DNA of 64,000 nt from Muribaculum sp. (GCA_009775095.1 VSOZ01000017.1:12468-76467); one strand, 5' to 3'. Counted from the stretch's first letter, positions 17,884 to 27,769 are shown. Translations and numbers: made by a program. Notes: generated by a model from the sequence alone, not told the origin.

Positions 17884-19217
17884 GGATCGTCATTGCAGGA
17901 GCGGGAGAAGTCGGCTCACATCTGGCAAAACTGCTTTCAAGCGAGGAGCAGGACATAATGCTGCTTGATTCCGATCAGGCACGACTTGCCACGATGGACG
18001 CCAACTACAACATCATGACAGTCCGCGGAAATCCCATATCGTTCAAGTCGCTGCGCATGGCCGGAGTGGAGAAGTGCGACCTGTTCATTGCCGTGACCCC
18101 CGACGAGACCCGCAACGTAGTGGCATGCTCCATGGCCAAAAGCATAGGTGCACAACGCACCGTGGCCCGCATAGACAACTACGAGTTCATGACTCCGGAA
18201 AACCGAGAGTATTTCATACGACTCGGTGTAAATGCGCTTATATACCCCGAACTGCTTGCCGCACAGGAGATAATTACCGCGCTGCGCCGCTCGTGGGTGC
18301 GCCATTGGTTTGAACTTCACGACGGAGAAATCATAATCGTAGGAGTGAAACTGCGCGACAATGCCCGCATAATAGGCATGCAGCTCAAAGACTTCGCCAA
18401 AACCGAGCACAACTTCCATGTGGCGGCCATAAAGCGCCATCATGACACCATCATACCCCGAGGCGATGACAGCATACTCGCCGGCGACATACTATACTTC
18501 GCCGTTACCCGCGAGCATGTCAATGAACTACTCGACCTCTGCGGCAAGACAAGCAAGAAGATAAAGAAAGTGCTCATAATGGGGGCGAGCCGCATAGCCA
18601 TAAGGCTTGCAGCGCTCGCCGGCGACGAATTCAAGATAAAGATCATCGAAAACAATATGAGCGCCTGCCGTCTGCTGCCCGAGAAGTGTCCGGAGTGTGA
18701 CATTGTATACGGCGACGGACGCGACATAGACGTACTGCGCGAGGAGGGCATAGCCGACACAGATGCCTTTATCGCGCTGAGCAACAGCTCCGAGACCAAC
18801 ATACTGTCATGTCTTACGGCTAAGGAATTCGGCGTTCACAAGACCATAGCCGAAGTCGAGGACATACAGTTCATATCGGAAGCCGAAGGGCTCAACATAG
18901 GCACCGTGGTCAACAAGAAGCTCCTCGCCTCAAGCAAGATATTTCAACTCCTGCTCGACCTCGACGTATCGTCATCAAAATGCTTGGCATTGACCGATGC
19001 CGAGGTTGCGGAAATTGAAGCCAAGCCCGACAGCAAGATAACACGCGATACCGTGCGAAACCTCAACCTGCCCCACGGCATGACCATAGCCGCACTTATT
19101 CGCGACGGACGGGGCATGCTCGTAAACGGTAATACCCGCATATGCGCCGGCGACCATGTCGTTGTATTCTGCCTTGCCGGGACCATACATAAAATCGAAC
19201 GTCTGTTCAACCGATAG
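17880..19217 (+). CDS. trkA: Trk potassium uptake regulatory subunit TrkA
   Basis: A 445-residue cytoplasmic protein made of two RCK_N/RCK_C units. The first Rossmann domain opens with IVIAGAGEVGSHLAKLL and the second with VLIMGASRIAIRLAAL near residue 230; each is followed by a TrkA_C domain (about 150-215 and 365-440). It binds NAD(H) or nucleotides and gates the TrkH channel. It overlaps dxs by ATGA and is followed after 5 nt by trkH, its partner. Confidence 0.94.
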   Translation: MRIVIAGAGEVGSHLAKLLSSEEQDIMLLDSDQARLATMDANYNIMTVRGNPISFKSLRMAGVEKCDLFIAVTPDETRNVVACSMAKSIGAQRTVARIDNYEFMTPENREYFIRLGVNALIYPELLAAQEIITALRRSWVRHWFELHDGEIIIVGVKLRDNARIIGMQLKDFAKTEHNFHVAAIKRHHDTIIPRGDDSILAGDILYFAVTREHVNELLDLCGKTSKKIKKVLIMGASRIAIRLAALAGDEFKIKIIENNMSACRLLPEKCPECDIVYGDGRDIDVLREEGIADTDAFIALSNSSETNILSCLTAKEFGVHKTIAEVEDIQFISEAEGLNIGTVVNKKLLASSKIFQLLLDLDVSSSKCLALTDAEVAEIEAKPDSKITRDTVRNLNLPHGMTIAALIRDGRGMLVNGNTRICAGDHVVVFCLAGTIHKIERLFNR

Positions 19218-19222
19218 CGACG

Positions 19223-20698
19223 ATGGCCATATTCAACAACACGCGTCATATCAACTTCCCCATGCTTCTGCGGGTACTCGGTTGGCTCCTTATCATCGAG
19301 TCGATCTTCATGCTGTGTCCGCTCGTCACTTGTTTTATATACTCGGAGGATGACTGGTTGCCATTCTTCATCAGCACGGTCGTTACACTCGTCACCGGCA
19401 TGCTGATGACATTCTGCATACGTCCGTCCAACACCTCGATGGCCAAGCGTGAAGGATTTCTGCTCACGGCACTCGTGTGGGTGGTGTTCTCACTGTTCGG
19501 CATGTTGCCGTTCATCATGAGCTCTACGCCGTTGAGCGTGACCGACGCTTTTTTCGAGACCATGTCGGGCTTCTCGACCACCGGGGCCACGGTATACCCC
19601 TCGGTCGACATACTGTCGCACGGCATCAACCTGTGGCGCTGCCTTACCCAATGGCTCGGCGGTATGGGTATAATTCTGTTTACCCTCGCCGTTCTGCCCA
19701 TGCTCAACCACTCCGGCGGCATGCAGATGTTCAACGCCGAAGTCACCGGTATAACTCATGAGAAACTGCGCCCCCGCATAAGCCAGACGGCCAAGAGTCT
19801 GTGGACCATATACTTCGTGTTGACAGCCATGGTGTTTGTACTGCTGTGGATAGGCCCTATGGATTTTTTCGACAGCCTGTGTCATGCATTCTCCACGATG
19901 TCTACCGGAGGCTTCTCGACACGCAACAACAGTATAGCCTACTGGAACTCCGATTATATCAAGATAATAGTCACCATATTCATGTTTCTCGGCGGAGTAA
20001 ACTTCGCGCTCATTTTCAAGGCCATACACGGCGACATGAAGAGCCTGTACCGCAATGACACATTCATGACCTACGTAAAAATCGTCGGAGCCGCCTACGT
20101 AACATTTGTCATAGCCATAATAATGAGCGATCAAGCCCATACGCTTGAGGATGTAACTATCGACCCGCTGTTTCAGATCATCACCACAATGTCGTCGACA
20201 GGTCTTACAGCAAGCAATTTCTTGAACTGGGGCCCGTTTGTGATGGCGCTGCTGTTCATACTTATGTTTTTCGGCGCATGCGCAGGCTCCACCAGCGGAG
20301 GAGCCAAAATAGACCGCCTGCTCTTCCTGCTTAAAAACACCGGCAACGAACTTTACCGCTCGGTCCACCCTAACGCCATAAGGTCAGTGCGCATAAACGG
20401 CAACATCGTTTCGCCCGACGTAGTAGATAAAGTTATCGCTTTTCTGTGCATCTACGTTATGATCATATCGGTTGGAGGTATTGTGCTAACCGCATTCGGG
20501 CTGCCGATCGTTGACTCATTTTTCAACTCGTTCTCCTGCGTATCTAACATCGGACTCGGCGCCGACACGACAGGCATGGGCGGCTTTGCGGGCATGCCAG
20601 ACGTGGCCAAATGGGTTCTGTCGTTCCTTATGCTCACCGGCCGTCTTGAGATATTCACGGTACTTATCCTGTTTACTCCCGCATTCTGGTCCAAATAA
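19223..20698 (+). CDS. trkH: Trk/Ktr potassium transporter membrane subunit TrkH
   Basis: A 491-residue membrane protein with four M1-P-M2 repeats of the superfamily of K+ transporters. Selectivity-filter-like segments are visible: SGFSTTGATV, MSTGGFSTRNNS, MSSTGLTASNF and NIGLGADTTGMGG, each with the conserved glycine. It imports K+ (or Na+/K+) under TrkA control. It is the last gene of the cluster. Confidence 0.94.
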   Translation: MAIFNNTRHINFPMLLRVLGWLLIIESIFMLCPLVTCFIYSEDDWLPFFISTVVTLVTGMLMTFCIRPSNTSMAKREGFLLTALVWVVFSLFGMLPFIMSSTPLSVTDAFFETMSGFSTTGATVYPSVDILSHGINLWRCLTQWLGGMGIILFTLAVLPMLNHSGGMQMFNAEVTGITHEKLRPRISQTAKSLWTIYFVLTAMVFVLLWIGPMDFFDSLCHAFSTMSTGGFSTRNNSIAYWNSDYIKIIVTIFMFLGGVNFALIFKAIHGDMKSLYRNDTFMTYVKIVGAAYVTFVIAIIMSDQAHTLEDVTIDPLFQIITTMSSTGLTASNFLNWGPFVMALLFILMFFGACAGSTSGGAKIDRLLFLLKNTGNELYRSVHPNAIRSVRINGNIVSPDVVDKVIAFLCIYVMIISVGGIVLTAFGLPIVDSFFNSFSCVSNIGLGADTTGMGGFAGMPDVAKWVLSFLMLTGRLEIFTVLILFTPAFWSK

Positions 20699-20871
20699 CG
20701 CCAAAATCACGTATGCTCCCCACCTGTTGCATACGCTTCCTTTTTGCTATAAACCGAGCAAATTTACGGCACTTTGCAAGCAAAAAGCTCCTTTGACGGC
20801 ACACAGGTTTAATAATTGTTAAACTGACACTAATTTTTCTCGAAATATTTTGCAGGTATCCCATAAAGCCT

Positions 20872-20950
20872 TACCTTTGCAATGTGTTTTTCATGGTATT
20901 AGATTTAAGGTTAACTAAGATTGGTTGTCGGGATGACAATCAATTTTTTT
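20872..20950 (+). ncRNA. Probable small RNA with its own promoter and terminator
   Basis: TACCTTTG at 20872-20879 is a good -7 box with no gene after it. About 40 nt beyond the expected start (near 20885) there is a stem TTGGTTGTC / GACAATCAA (one G-T pair) and then seven T residues, ending near 20950. The product would be about 65 nt. The stretch TCATGGTATTAGATTTAAGG between them resembles a short RNA that I recall as conserved across Bacteroidales; its name is not certain, so no family is assigned. Confidence 0.6.
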
Positions 20951-21063
20951 ATGTCCCTGCCCCAACCTATGATAAACAGAAAAAGCCATACTTTATCGAG
21001 CCGGCCAATGTTGGTAATTGAAAGCAGTCAATAATTCATAGCATTCTGCGTTATCCGCATTTT

Positions 21064-21756
21064 TCAGTTTTTTATCGTTAACATATAGCCGAAACCACGC
21101 TGATTGATGATCGATATGGCGGAGTCGTGGCGGAGTAAACGGCGCAATTTGTGGATGTAGCCGTGTAGAGAATTGCGGTTGCTTAGTTCATCGTGCTGCC
21201 ACACGGCAATCATCAATTCAGACGCGTCAACCGTTTTGCCAATATTTGCAGCAAGCCGTTCAAGTATCTTGGCCTCGAAGTGTGACAGTTCGGCCGATTT
21301 GTCGCCAATCGAAAGTGTCTGAGTCGTAACGTTGAACATATAGGCTCCGATCGCATACCTTATGTCCTCGTTCAGGTTCACTCCGTATCTGCGTAGAAGT
21401 GATTTTATTCTCACTGTCAACTCTCGTAGTTCAAAAGGCTTTTTGAGATAATCGTTGGCACCGATTTCAAATCCCTCCTCGACATCTTCAACCGCGCTTT
21501 TCGCTGTAAGGAAAAGCAGAGGTACTGACGGCGATAATTTTCTAATCTCCTTAGCCATTGTAAAACCGTCCATCCGAGGCATCATTACATCGGCAACTAT
21601 AATATCGGCGCCATCAGACTTGAACTTTTCCAGTCCTTCCACACCGTCAGCCGCAGTAAATACATCGTAGCCGAGGCCACACAGCGTATCGGCTACAATC
21701 AGCGTGAGATCGGTCTCGTCTTCTACAACCAGTACTTTATTTTTCATGTTTGCCAA
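21064..21756 (-). CDS. OmpR-family response regulator (RprY-like)
   Basis: A 230-residue regulator. The receiver domain (about 5-120) has the acidic pocket VEDE, the phosphoacceptor Asp56 in IIVADVMMP, the switch Thr in LLFLTAK and Lys in KKPF. The C-terminal winged-helix domain (about 130-228) ends with LRRLLRHDSAISIINQRGFGYML, the classic OmpR/PhoB ending. Its start overlaps the end of the histidine kinase gene by 20 bp. It probably acts at the direct repeats at 23212-23250. The pair looks like the Bacteroides RprXY type. Confidence 0.93.
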   Translation of the reverse strand: MANMKNKVLVVEDETDLTLIVADTLCGLGYDVFTAADGVEGLEKFKSDGADIIVADVMMPRMDGFTMAKEIRKLSPSVPLLFLTAKSAVEDVEEGFEIGANDYLKKPFELRELTVRIKSLLRRYGVNLNEDIRYAIGAYMFNVTTQTLSIGDKSAELSHFEAKILERLAANIGKTVDASELMIAVWQHDELSNRNSLHGYIHKLRRLLRHDSAISIINQRGFGYMLTIKN

Positions 21757-23161
21757 TTTTTATTGTGAACACAGAGCCTTCACCCTCATGGCTCTTGACC
21801 TCAATATCCCATCCCATTTTATCAAGAATACTCTTGACATAGTAGAGTCCTATTCCGTAACCGCGCACATCCTGACGATTGCCATGAGGCACACGGTAAA
21901 ACTTATTGAAAAGATAAGGTATTGCTTTTGCCGGAATACCGATACCGTTATCAATGACTGAAATACCATTGCTATCGCCCGCAATTGTTATTACTACGCT
22001 TTCAGCAGAATACTTGACAGCATTATCAATCAGATTATTAAGCACATTGGCAAGATGCGTTTTGTCTGATTCGACAACCACATCTTCATCCACATTGACA
22101 CTGATGGTTATGTCTTTGTCTCCTCTCATACGCTGAGCCGATGCAATTTCCTCAACAAACGGCCGCAATAATATTGTCTCCGGTTCAAGTTTAATAGTTT
22201 TTCGTCGTTCCATGCTCATGGCAAGAATATTCTCGACCAGTTCCCCGAGCCGTTTAAGCTGTTTGTTGGCGATATTAAGGTATGTCACTTTTTTCTTCTG
22301 GTCATTGGCTGTGTCATAATTGAGCAAGGCATCGTTGGCGGAATAAGCGATTGCAATCGGGGTTTTCAGTTCATGAGTCATATTGCTGACAAAATCGTCC
22401 TTCATCTCCTCAATAGTCCGTAAGTGTGACACCGTGTGGAACAGATACCCGAACGCCAAAGAAAATGAAACCATAAGCAGAAGAATTGTCACTATCACTC
22501 CCGACATCTCCGATACAATGTGGTGGGTTAAAGGTGTCATATATGCACGGTAATACATATCCGACTCTGAATTAATACATAACGAAAACACATCATAGTC
22601 GGAACGCTTCAGGGGAATACGGCTATTACCCCTCAAAATTTCTTCCTTTGAATTTACGACCTCAACAGCGACAAAATCCGGATATATGTGACGGTCCGCA
22701 AGACGTTTAATTACAATACTGTCCATGATAGTCAGATTAAAATCTACATACGGGTCCATCGTTTCATGCATCTGCCGACTAATATCATTTACCATCTGGT
22801 TGGTATACGACCTATCGCGATTCAGCGATGTCCTGTTTTCCTGTGTTTTGCCGTCTTGGTTTGTCGTCGTTGTGATTAAATTTCCATCTCCATCTATTAC
22901 CCCTGATATCGAACGCTGTCCTTCTATTATCGAATCTCCGTTTTCAGTATATGTCTGACACGCGGCTTTTGCTGCGCGGTTGACTCTGGCGGCGCGCTCC
23001 CACATATCATCAATATCTGCATCAGCTATTGCGGTCATCACATCACGTTCCACATTGTTTCTTATCGAATTATAAAGTGATATGAGATAATAGACATTAC
23101 AACCGAAAATAATTGCAATGACAAAGATGAATGCAGTTGATATGGTCTTAAAGCGTTTCAT
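21737..23161 (-). CDS. Sensor histidine kinase (RprX-like)
   Basis: A 474-residue membrane kinase. TM1 is at about 8-28, a periplasmic sensor domain of about 190 residues follows, and TM2 is at about 222-243. The dimerisation domain carries the phosphorylated His263 in NMTHELKTPIA, and the catalytic domain has the N box LIDNAVKYS, the G1 box VIDNGIGIP and the G2 box GYGIGLYYV. A CAAATTTA (minus-strand TAAATTTG) lies at 23166-23173, only 4 nt from the start codon, so the transcript may have almost no leader. The sensed signal is unknown. Confidence 0.93.
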   Translation of the reverse strand: MKRFKTISTAFIFVIAIIFGCNVYYLISLYNSIRNNVERDVMTAIADADIDDMWERAARVNRAAKAACQTYTENGDSIIEGQRSISGVIDGDGNLITTTTNQDGKTQENRTSLNRDRSYTNQMVNDISRQMHETMDPYVDFNLTIMDSIVIKRLADRHIYPDFVAVEVVNSKEEILRGNSRIPLKRSDYDVFSLCINSESDMYYRAYMTPLTHHIVSEMSGVIVTILLLMVSFSLAFGYLFHTVSHLRTIEEMKDDFVSNMTHELKTPIAIAYSANDALLNYDTANDQKKKVTYLNIANKQLKRLGELVENILAMSMERRKTIKLEPETILLRPFVEEIASAQRMRGDKDITISVNVDEDVVVESDKTHLANVLNNLIDNAVKYSAESVVITIAGDSNGISVIDNGIGIPAKAIPYLFNKFYRVPHGNRQDVRGYGIGLYYVKSILDKMGWDIEVKSHEGEGSVFTIKIGKHEK

Positions 23162-23211
23162 ATCGCAAATTTACTAACAATCCGTCATACAACCGTTTAG
23201 GCTTACTTCGA

Positions 23212-23250
23212 TTTAAGACTAAATAAGGGTGCTTTTAAGACTAAATAAGG
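23212..23250. promoter_or_regulatory. 17-bp direct repeat, candidate response-regulator operator
   Basis: TTTAAGACTAAATAAGG occurs at 23212-23228 and again, identically, at 23234-23250, a period of 22 bp (about two helical turns). It lies in the 152-bp gap between the divergent kinase and receptor genes and ends just before the receptor's -33 region. Tandem direct sites on one face of the helix are how OmpR/PhoB-type dimers bind. Confidence 0.65.
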
Positions 23251-23257
23251 TCGGTGG

Positions 23258-23290
23258 TTGCCGATATCAGATCATGCGCTTGTAATTTTG
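23258..23290 (+). promoter_or_regulatory. Promoter of the outer-membrane receptor gene
   Basis: TTG at 23258-23260, a 22-nt spacer and TAATTTTG at 23283-23290. The start codon chosen is 23 nt further on. Confidence 0.6.
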
Positions 23291-23313
23291 CATCAAAATC
23301 CAACAAAACGTCA

Positions 23314-25350
23314 ATGAGAAAACTTATAATTATCGCTGCATTAATTACATCAATATCGGCAGTCGCGCAAAAGGAAGCCTCCGATACTATCACTACGCGG
23401 CAACTCAATGAAGTTGTTGTCAGGGGCGAAAAGCCTCAGGTCAGAGGTGAGGATGGCATAATGGTCGTTGACCTACCCGGAATTGTCAAGGATAAACCGG
23501 TAAATAACATTCTTGAAGCTCTCGGCTATCTGCCCGGGGTAACTAACAATAACGGCATGATAGGTCTGACAGGGTCATCCAATGTCACCATTATTCTGAA
23601 TGGAGAGTTGACAGACATGCCGCTCCAGAATCTTTATCAGTTTCTTTACACCACTCCGGTTGACAGGCTGAAAAAGGTCGAGATAATGTATTCCGCTCCG
23701 GCAAAATATCATGCTGACGGATCTGTCATCAATGTGGTGTTGAAAACACCCACACCTCTGGACGGTCTGCAGGGACAGGTGAGAGCCGGATACAATCAGG
23801 CTCATTATGCCTCATATGGTAAAGGACTTGCCGCCACATACGCATTAAAAGACTGGACTTTTGATTTGAACTATGGACTTTCACGTACAAAATCATGGAA
23901 TCAGGAAGAATCGTTTTCAAATCATCCTTTCAATGGCAAACACACCATGATTGAAGACAACAGGCGCCGCATGGTTCAGAATTGGAGCAATACTATTTTT
24001 GCATCAGCCTCATGGAAGACTTTGAAACTCATATATAACGGACAGATAATTTCTGACTCTAAACAGTGGAGCTTTTCATCAGGCACACTTGGCGACTTCA
24101 CAAATACCCACAACATGCTGTCGCCAATCGGCTACCATAACATTGCCGTGCGCTATATCACACCGTTCGGCATGACAGCAGGAGGCGATTATACCCTGTA
24201 TTCCGAAAATCGCTCTCAGTCATTGTTTAAGGATGCCGATTATATACTTGGCTCTGAAAGCCGTCAGGATATAAACCGCTGGCATGTATATATAGACCAA
24301 CAGCATCAGTTTGGCAAATGGCAGCTGAACTATGGCGCAGAGTATCAGTACTCGGAAGACCACAGTTCTCAACACTACGACATATCCGGCAACTCTGATT
24401 TTGACGATATTCTCCGTGAGGATGTGGCCAGTTTTTACGCAGGCACCCAACGGTCCTTCAACCGGGGACTGTCGCTAAACGCTTCGGCAAAAGTCGAATA
24501 TTATCATAATCAATATCAGCACGACTGGAATTTCATACCCCAGATCGGCGCCACGCTACAACACCCTCAAAGCATATTTCAGCTCAATCTAAGCACCCGA
24601 CGCATCTATCCTTCATATTGGGAACTGCACGGAGGGACAAGTCATATCAATGATTACTCCACAGTTATCGGCAACCCTAAGCTACAGTCTTACATTCAGT
24701 ACGACGCACAGTTCAACTACATTTTAAGGCAAAAATATGTCGCAACGCTTTATTTCCAGTATGGTGACAAAGCTACTGCACAGTTGCCGTACCAGTCTCC
24801 TGACGCGCTCAATCTCATCTATCAGACAATCAATATGAACTACAAGCGCGTTGTCGGATTAAATCTATATGCGCCTTTCGGTACAGGTTATATCTGGAAC
24901 GCTACGGCCACAGCCAATGTGTTCAATCAGCGAGAGAAGGCTGACAACTTCCATGACATCAGCTTTGACAACAGAAAATGGATATTTTATGGTTCACTCA
25001 CCAATTCTTTCAAGTTCAGCCGGAACAACCCAGTGTCATTGTCTGTCGATGTCAGCTACATATCGCCATCATTACAAGGGATAGCAGACTTATCAGCTAT
25101 ATGGAAAATTGATGCCGGAGTCAAATGGCTGTTTGGGAAGAAGCATTGCTTCGAACTTGATTTGAAAGCCGATGATATATTCAACAGATGGTCGCCCACC
25201 ATGACCATCAGCCATGCCGGTCAGGATTATCGCATGAAAGTGCGCGACATGACCAGCAATCTCAAACTCACATTCATATGGCGATTCAACGGCTTCAAAC
25301 CAAAAGACAACAACAGTATGGACACCTCTCGCTTCGGCACAGGCAGATAA
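23314..25350 (+). CDS. TonB-dependent receptor-like outer-membrane protein
   Basis: A protein of 678 residues from the ATG at 23314. The longer frame start at 23254 is upstream of the predicted promoter and was rejected. A signal peptide (about 1-18, ending AVAQ) is followed by a short N-terminal stretch and a plug-like domain ('GIMVVDLPGIVKDKPVNNILEALGYLPGV'); the rest is a long beta-barrel rich in alternating aromatic strands. There is no N-terminal carboxypeptidase-like domain and no SusD partner, so this is not a typical polysaccharide-utilisation SusC. The ligand is unknown. Its position divergent from a two-component system, with shared direct repeats, suggests that system controls it. 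Confidence 0.85.
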   Translation: MRKLIIIAALITSISAVAQKEASDTITTRQLNEVVVRGEKPQVRGEDGIMVVDLPGIVKDKPVNNILEALGYLPGVTNNNGMIGLTGSSNVTIILNGELTDMPLQNLYQFLYTTPVDRLKKVEIMYSAPAKYHADGSVINVVLKTPTPLDGLQGQVRAGYNQAHYASYGKGLAATYALKDWTFDLNYGLSRTKSWNQEESFSNHPFNGKHTMIEDNRRRMVQNWSNTIFASASWKTLKLIYNGQIISDSKQWSFSSGTLGDFTNTHNMLSPIGYHNIAVRYITPFGMTAGGDYTLYSENRSQSLFKDADYILGSESRQDINRWHVYIDQQHQFGKWQLNYGAEYQYSEDHSSQHYDISGNSDFDDILREDVASFYAGTQRSFNRGLSLNASAKVEYYHNQYQHDWNFIPQIGATLQHPQSIFQLNLSTRRIYPSYWELHGGTSHINDYSTVIGNPKLQSYIQYDAQFNYILRQKYVATLYFQYGDKATAQLPYQSPDALNLIYQTINMNYKRVVGLNLYAPFGTGYIWNATATANVFNQREKADNFHDISFDNRKWIFYGSLTNSFKFSRNNPVSLSVDVSYISPSLQGIADLSAIWKIDAGVKWLFGKKHCFELDLKADDIFNRWSPTMTISHAGQDYRMKVRDMTSNLKLTFIWRFNGFKPKDNNSMDTSRFGTGR

Positions 25351-25435
25351 TTTTTAATGACTGACATAATACGAGATTACTGCCATGAAGAAACTCGGAC
25401 GCATCTACATACTTCGGAAAAACGATAAAAAATAA

Positions 25436-25478
25436 AGAGACCGCCTGAGAGCGACATTGCTCCCCCGAGGCGGTCTCT
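25436..25478 (-). terminator. Terminator of pfp
   Basis: Arms AGAGACCGCCT (25436-25446) and AGGCGGTCTCT (25468-25478). On the minus strand the stem is followed by TTATTTTTTATCG. It may serve the receptor gene on the other strand as well. Confidence 0.85.
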
Positions 25479-25505
25479 GCAAGCTGATGATTCGGGTCTA
25501 TATCT

Positions 25506-27155
25506 TTAGCGCTTCTCGTGCTCGTATTTCAGAGTGAGTGAAGGCTGGTCGCATACCGAAGCCGGGCCGAAGTACTGGATAGGACCGGGATAAACGAAGT
25601 CGGTATTAACAGCCCAAGCGTCGCGACAAGCGGCAAACTTCTTGAACGGAGCTCCGTCAAGGCTTACAAGAGCTTTTTGTATTACAGGCTTCATGGCTCC
25701 GTGACGGCGTTCCATATTCATCATCATAGTGATGGGTATACCGCCGGTGGTCCACTGTACCGAAGGATTGGTAAGTCCGCGCACACTCGACATATAGCCG
25801 GTGACACCTGCATTGATAAGGCATGCGGCGTTGAAGCCGAGTGCGTAGCAGTAGTCTGCGTCGAAGTTGGAGGGATCGGCGCAACGGCCTTCATAACCGA
25901 AGAAATGGTAAAGCGAAGCAAATTTGCCTACATAGCGGCCTTCGGCCTTCATATCGTTAAGACGGCGTGCCACCATCTCGCCGAGCAGCTTCTCGGTCTC
26001 GATGAGCGATACCTGAACGTTGCCGTGGGGGTCGCGGTCAAGGCAGAGCTGACGTGCAACACCTTCGGGAAGGCTGTTGAATATAGCGGCATTCTCGGCA
26101 CTTAGACGGTCAACAATCCAGCTCAGCTGGTTGGCACGGTCGATTGAAGCGAATTCCTCGGCGTTAACGGCAAGCAGTTCATTAAGCTCGGCGATAAGGA
26201 CCTTCATGGCGGGTATAAACTCGATAAGGCCTTCGGGTATGAGGACAGTACCGAAGTTATTGCCGTTAGCGGCACGGGCTGCCACAGTGTCGGCTATAGA
26301 ATTGACGATGTCGTTGAGGGTCTGTTTCTTTGCCTCTACTTCCTCGGAGATGATGCAGACATTGGGCTGGCACTGGAGAGCGCACTCAAGAGCGATGTGG
26401 CTTGCCGAGCGTCCCATAAGCTTGATAAAGTGCCAGTACTTCTTGGATGAATTGCAGTCGCGCTGTATGTTGCCGATAACCTCGCTGTAAACCTTGGTGG
26501 CGGTGTCAAAACCGAAAGAGGTTTCGATAACTTCATTCTTGAGGTCGCCGTCTATGGTTTTGGGGCATCCGATAACCTGAACTCCCGCATTGATTGACTT
26601 GTAGTACTCGGCAAGGATAGCGGCGTTGGTGTTGGAGTCATCACCACCGATTATGACGAGCGCTTTGATGTCGAGCTGCTTCAAAATCTCAAGGCCTTTG
26701 TCAAACTGAGCCTTGGTCTCAAGTTTGGTACGGCCCGAGCCTATTATGTCAAAACCGCCGGTATTACGGAACTCGTCGATAATGTCGGCTGTAAGCTCCA
26801 TGTACTGATGATCAACAAAACCGCCGGGGCCCATAAGGAAACCGTACAGACGGCTGTCGCGATGTACTTTCTTTATACCGTCGAAAAGTCCGCTTATGAC
26901 ATTATGTCCACCGGGAGCCTGACCTCCTGAAAGTATCACACCGACATTAACGGGTGTGCCTTTAGCTGGATTTGCCTCCTTTTCAAAGTGTATTTCGGGA
27001 AGGCCGTAGGTGTTGGGAAACAGGTTCTTGATATCATCCTGATCGGCCACTGACTGAGTGGCGTGACCCTCAACCGCCTTTACCGCACCGGTAAGTACGA
27101 TGGGCAATTTGGGCTGATAAGCGGCACGCGCTTGCTGAAGAGCACTCTTTTTCAT
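25506..27155 (-). CDS. pfp: Diphosphate--fructose-6-phosphate 1-phosphotransferase
   Basis: A 549-residue PPi-dependent phosphofructokinase of the long clade. It shows the substrate loop GGDDSNTNAA, where an Asp replaces the Gly used by ATP enzymes and points to PPi, then MGRSASHIALECALQ and LIPEGL. It catalyses the reversible phosphorylation of fructose 6-phosphate with pyrophosphate in glycolysis/gluconeogenesis. It stands alone, with a terminator 28 nt after its stop. Confidence 0.94.
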   Translation of the reverse strand: MKKSALQQARAAYQPKLPIVLTGAVKAVEGHATQSVADQDDIKNLFPNTYGLPEIHFEKEANPAKGTPVNVGVILSGGQAPGGHNVISGLFDGIKKVHRDSRLYGFLMGPGGFVDHQYMELTADIIDEFRNTGGFDIIGSGRTKLETKAQFDKGLEILKQLDIKALVIIGGDDSNTNAAILAEYYKSINAGVQVIGCPKTIDGDLKNEVIETSFGFDTATKVYSEVIGNIQRDCNSSKKYWHFIKLMGRSASHIALECALQCQPNVCIISEEVEAKKQTLNDIVNSIADTVAARAANGNNFGTVLIPEGLIEFIPAMKVLIAELNELLAVNAEEFASIDRANQLSWIVDRLSAENAAIFNSLPEGVARQLCLDRDPHGNVQVSLIETEKLLGEMVARRLNDMKAEGRYVGKFASLYHFFGYEGRCADPSNFDADYCYALGFNAACLINAGVTGYMSSVRGLTNPSVQWTTGGIPITMMMNMERRHGAMKPVIQKALVSLDGAPFKKFAACRDAWAVNTDFVYPGPIQYFGPASVCDQPSLTLKYEHEKR

Positions 27156-27335
27156 GAGTTAAATTATTACAGATTAGTACAATATATTCTTATACAAATT
27201 GGCTGCAAATTTCGTAAAAATTTATCAAAAAATCAACATATCATCATCAAAAATGCTTAAAACAGCACGATATAAAAGAGGACAATCACAAATAACCACT
27301 CATTGATACAACAATGAACAACACGACCCTTTAAA

Positions 27336-27671
27336 TTATGATTGAAGCAAAAATTTCCATGCCGGGATCACTTCGATTCTTACACCATCTTTTTCTATCA
27401 TATCTTCGTCGCCGTAAGTTACAATTATATTTCGGCGACAAGACAGGCGTGACTGTACCTTTACCAATGCTTTCGTCTCTCTATCAAAGGAACTTTCGGC
27501 ATCATTCATCGTATAACATACCTGAATTGCGGTTTCTGTGCCGGGAACATAGAAGTCTACTTCCACGCCATGATTATAGAAATAGACGGCATCTTTTAAA
27601 CCATATTCCGAAATCAGCTTCAATGCCACCATATTTTCAAGCAACGATGTGCGTATGTCAAGAGCCAGCAA
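27336..27671 (-). pseudogene. 3' remnant of an AAA+ ATPase / DUF4143 gene
   Basis: The frame encodes about 111 residues that look like the C-terminal half of the DUF4143 domain: 'LLENMVALKLISEYGLKDAVYFYNHGVEVDFYV', then 'AIQVCYTMNDAESSFDRETKAL', the family's conserved E-N...VDF...IQV-Y order. Full proteins are about 380-400 residues with an N-terminal P-loop ATPase, which is absent: an in-frame stop lies eight codons upstream and nothing ATPase-like precedes it. The apparent start is a TTG. It is best read as a truncated, non-functional copy. Confidence 0.75.
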
Positions 27672-27769
27672 GGAGATTATACGCGGAGAATTTCAGGTCT
27701 TATCATCTTCTTATTTTTGTCTTATATGCAAGACAAAAGCGAGTCTTTAATATCTTTTTTACTGCCGTG

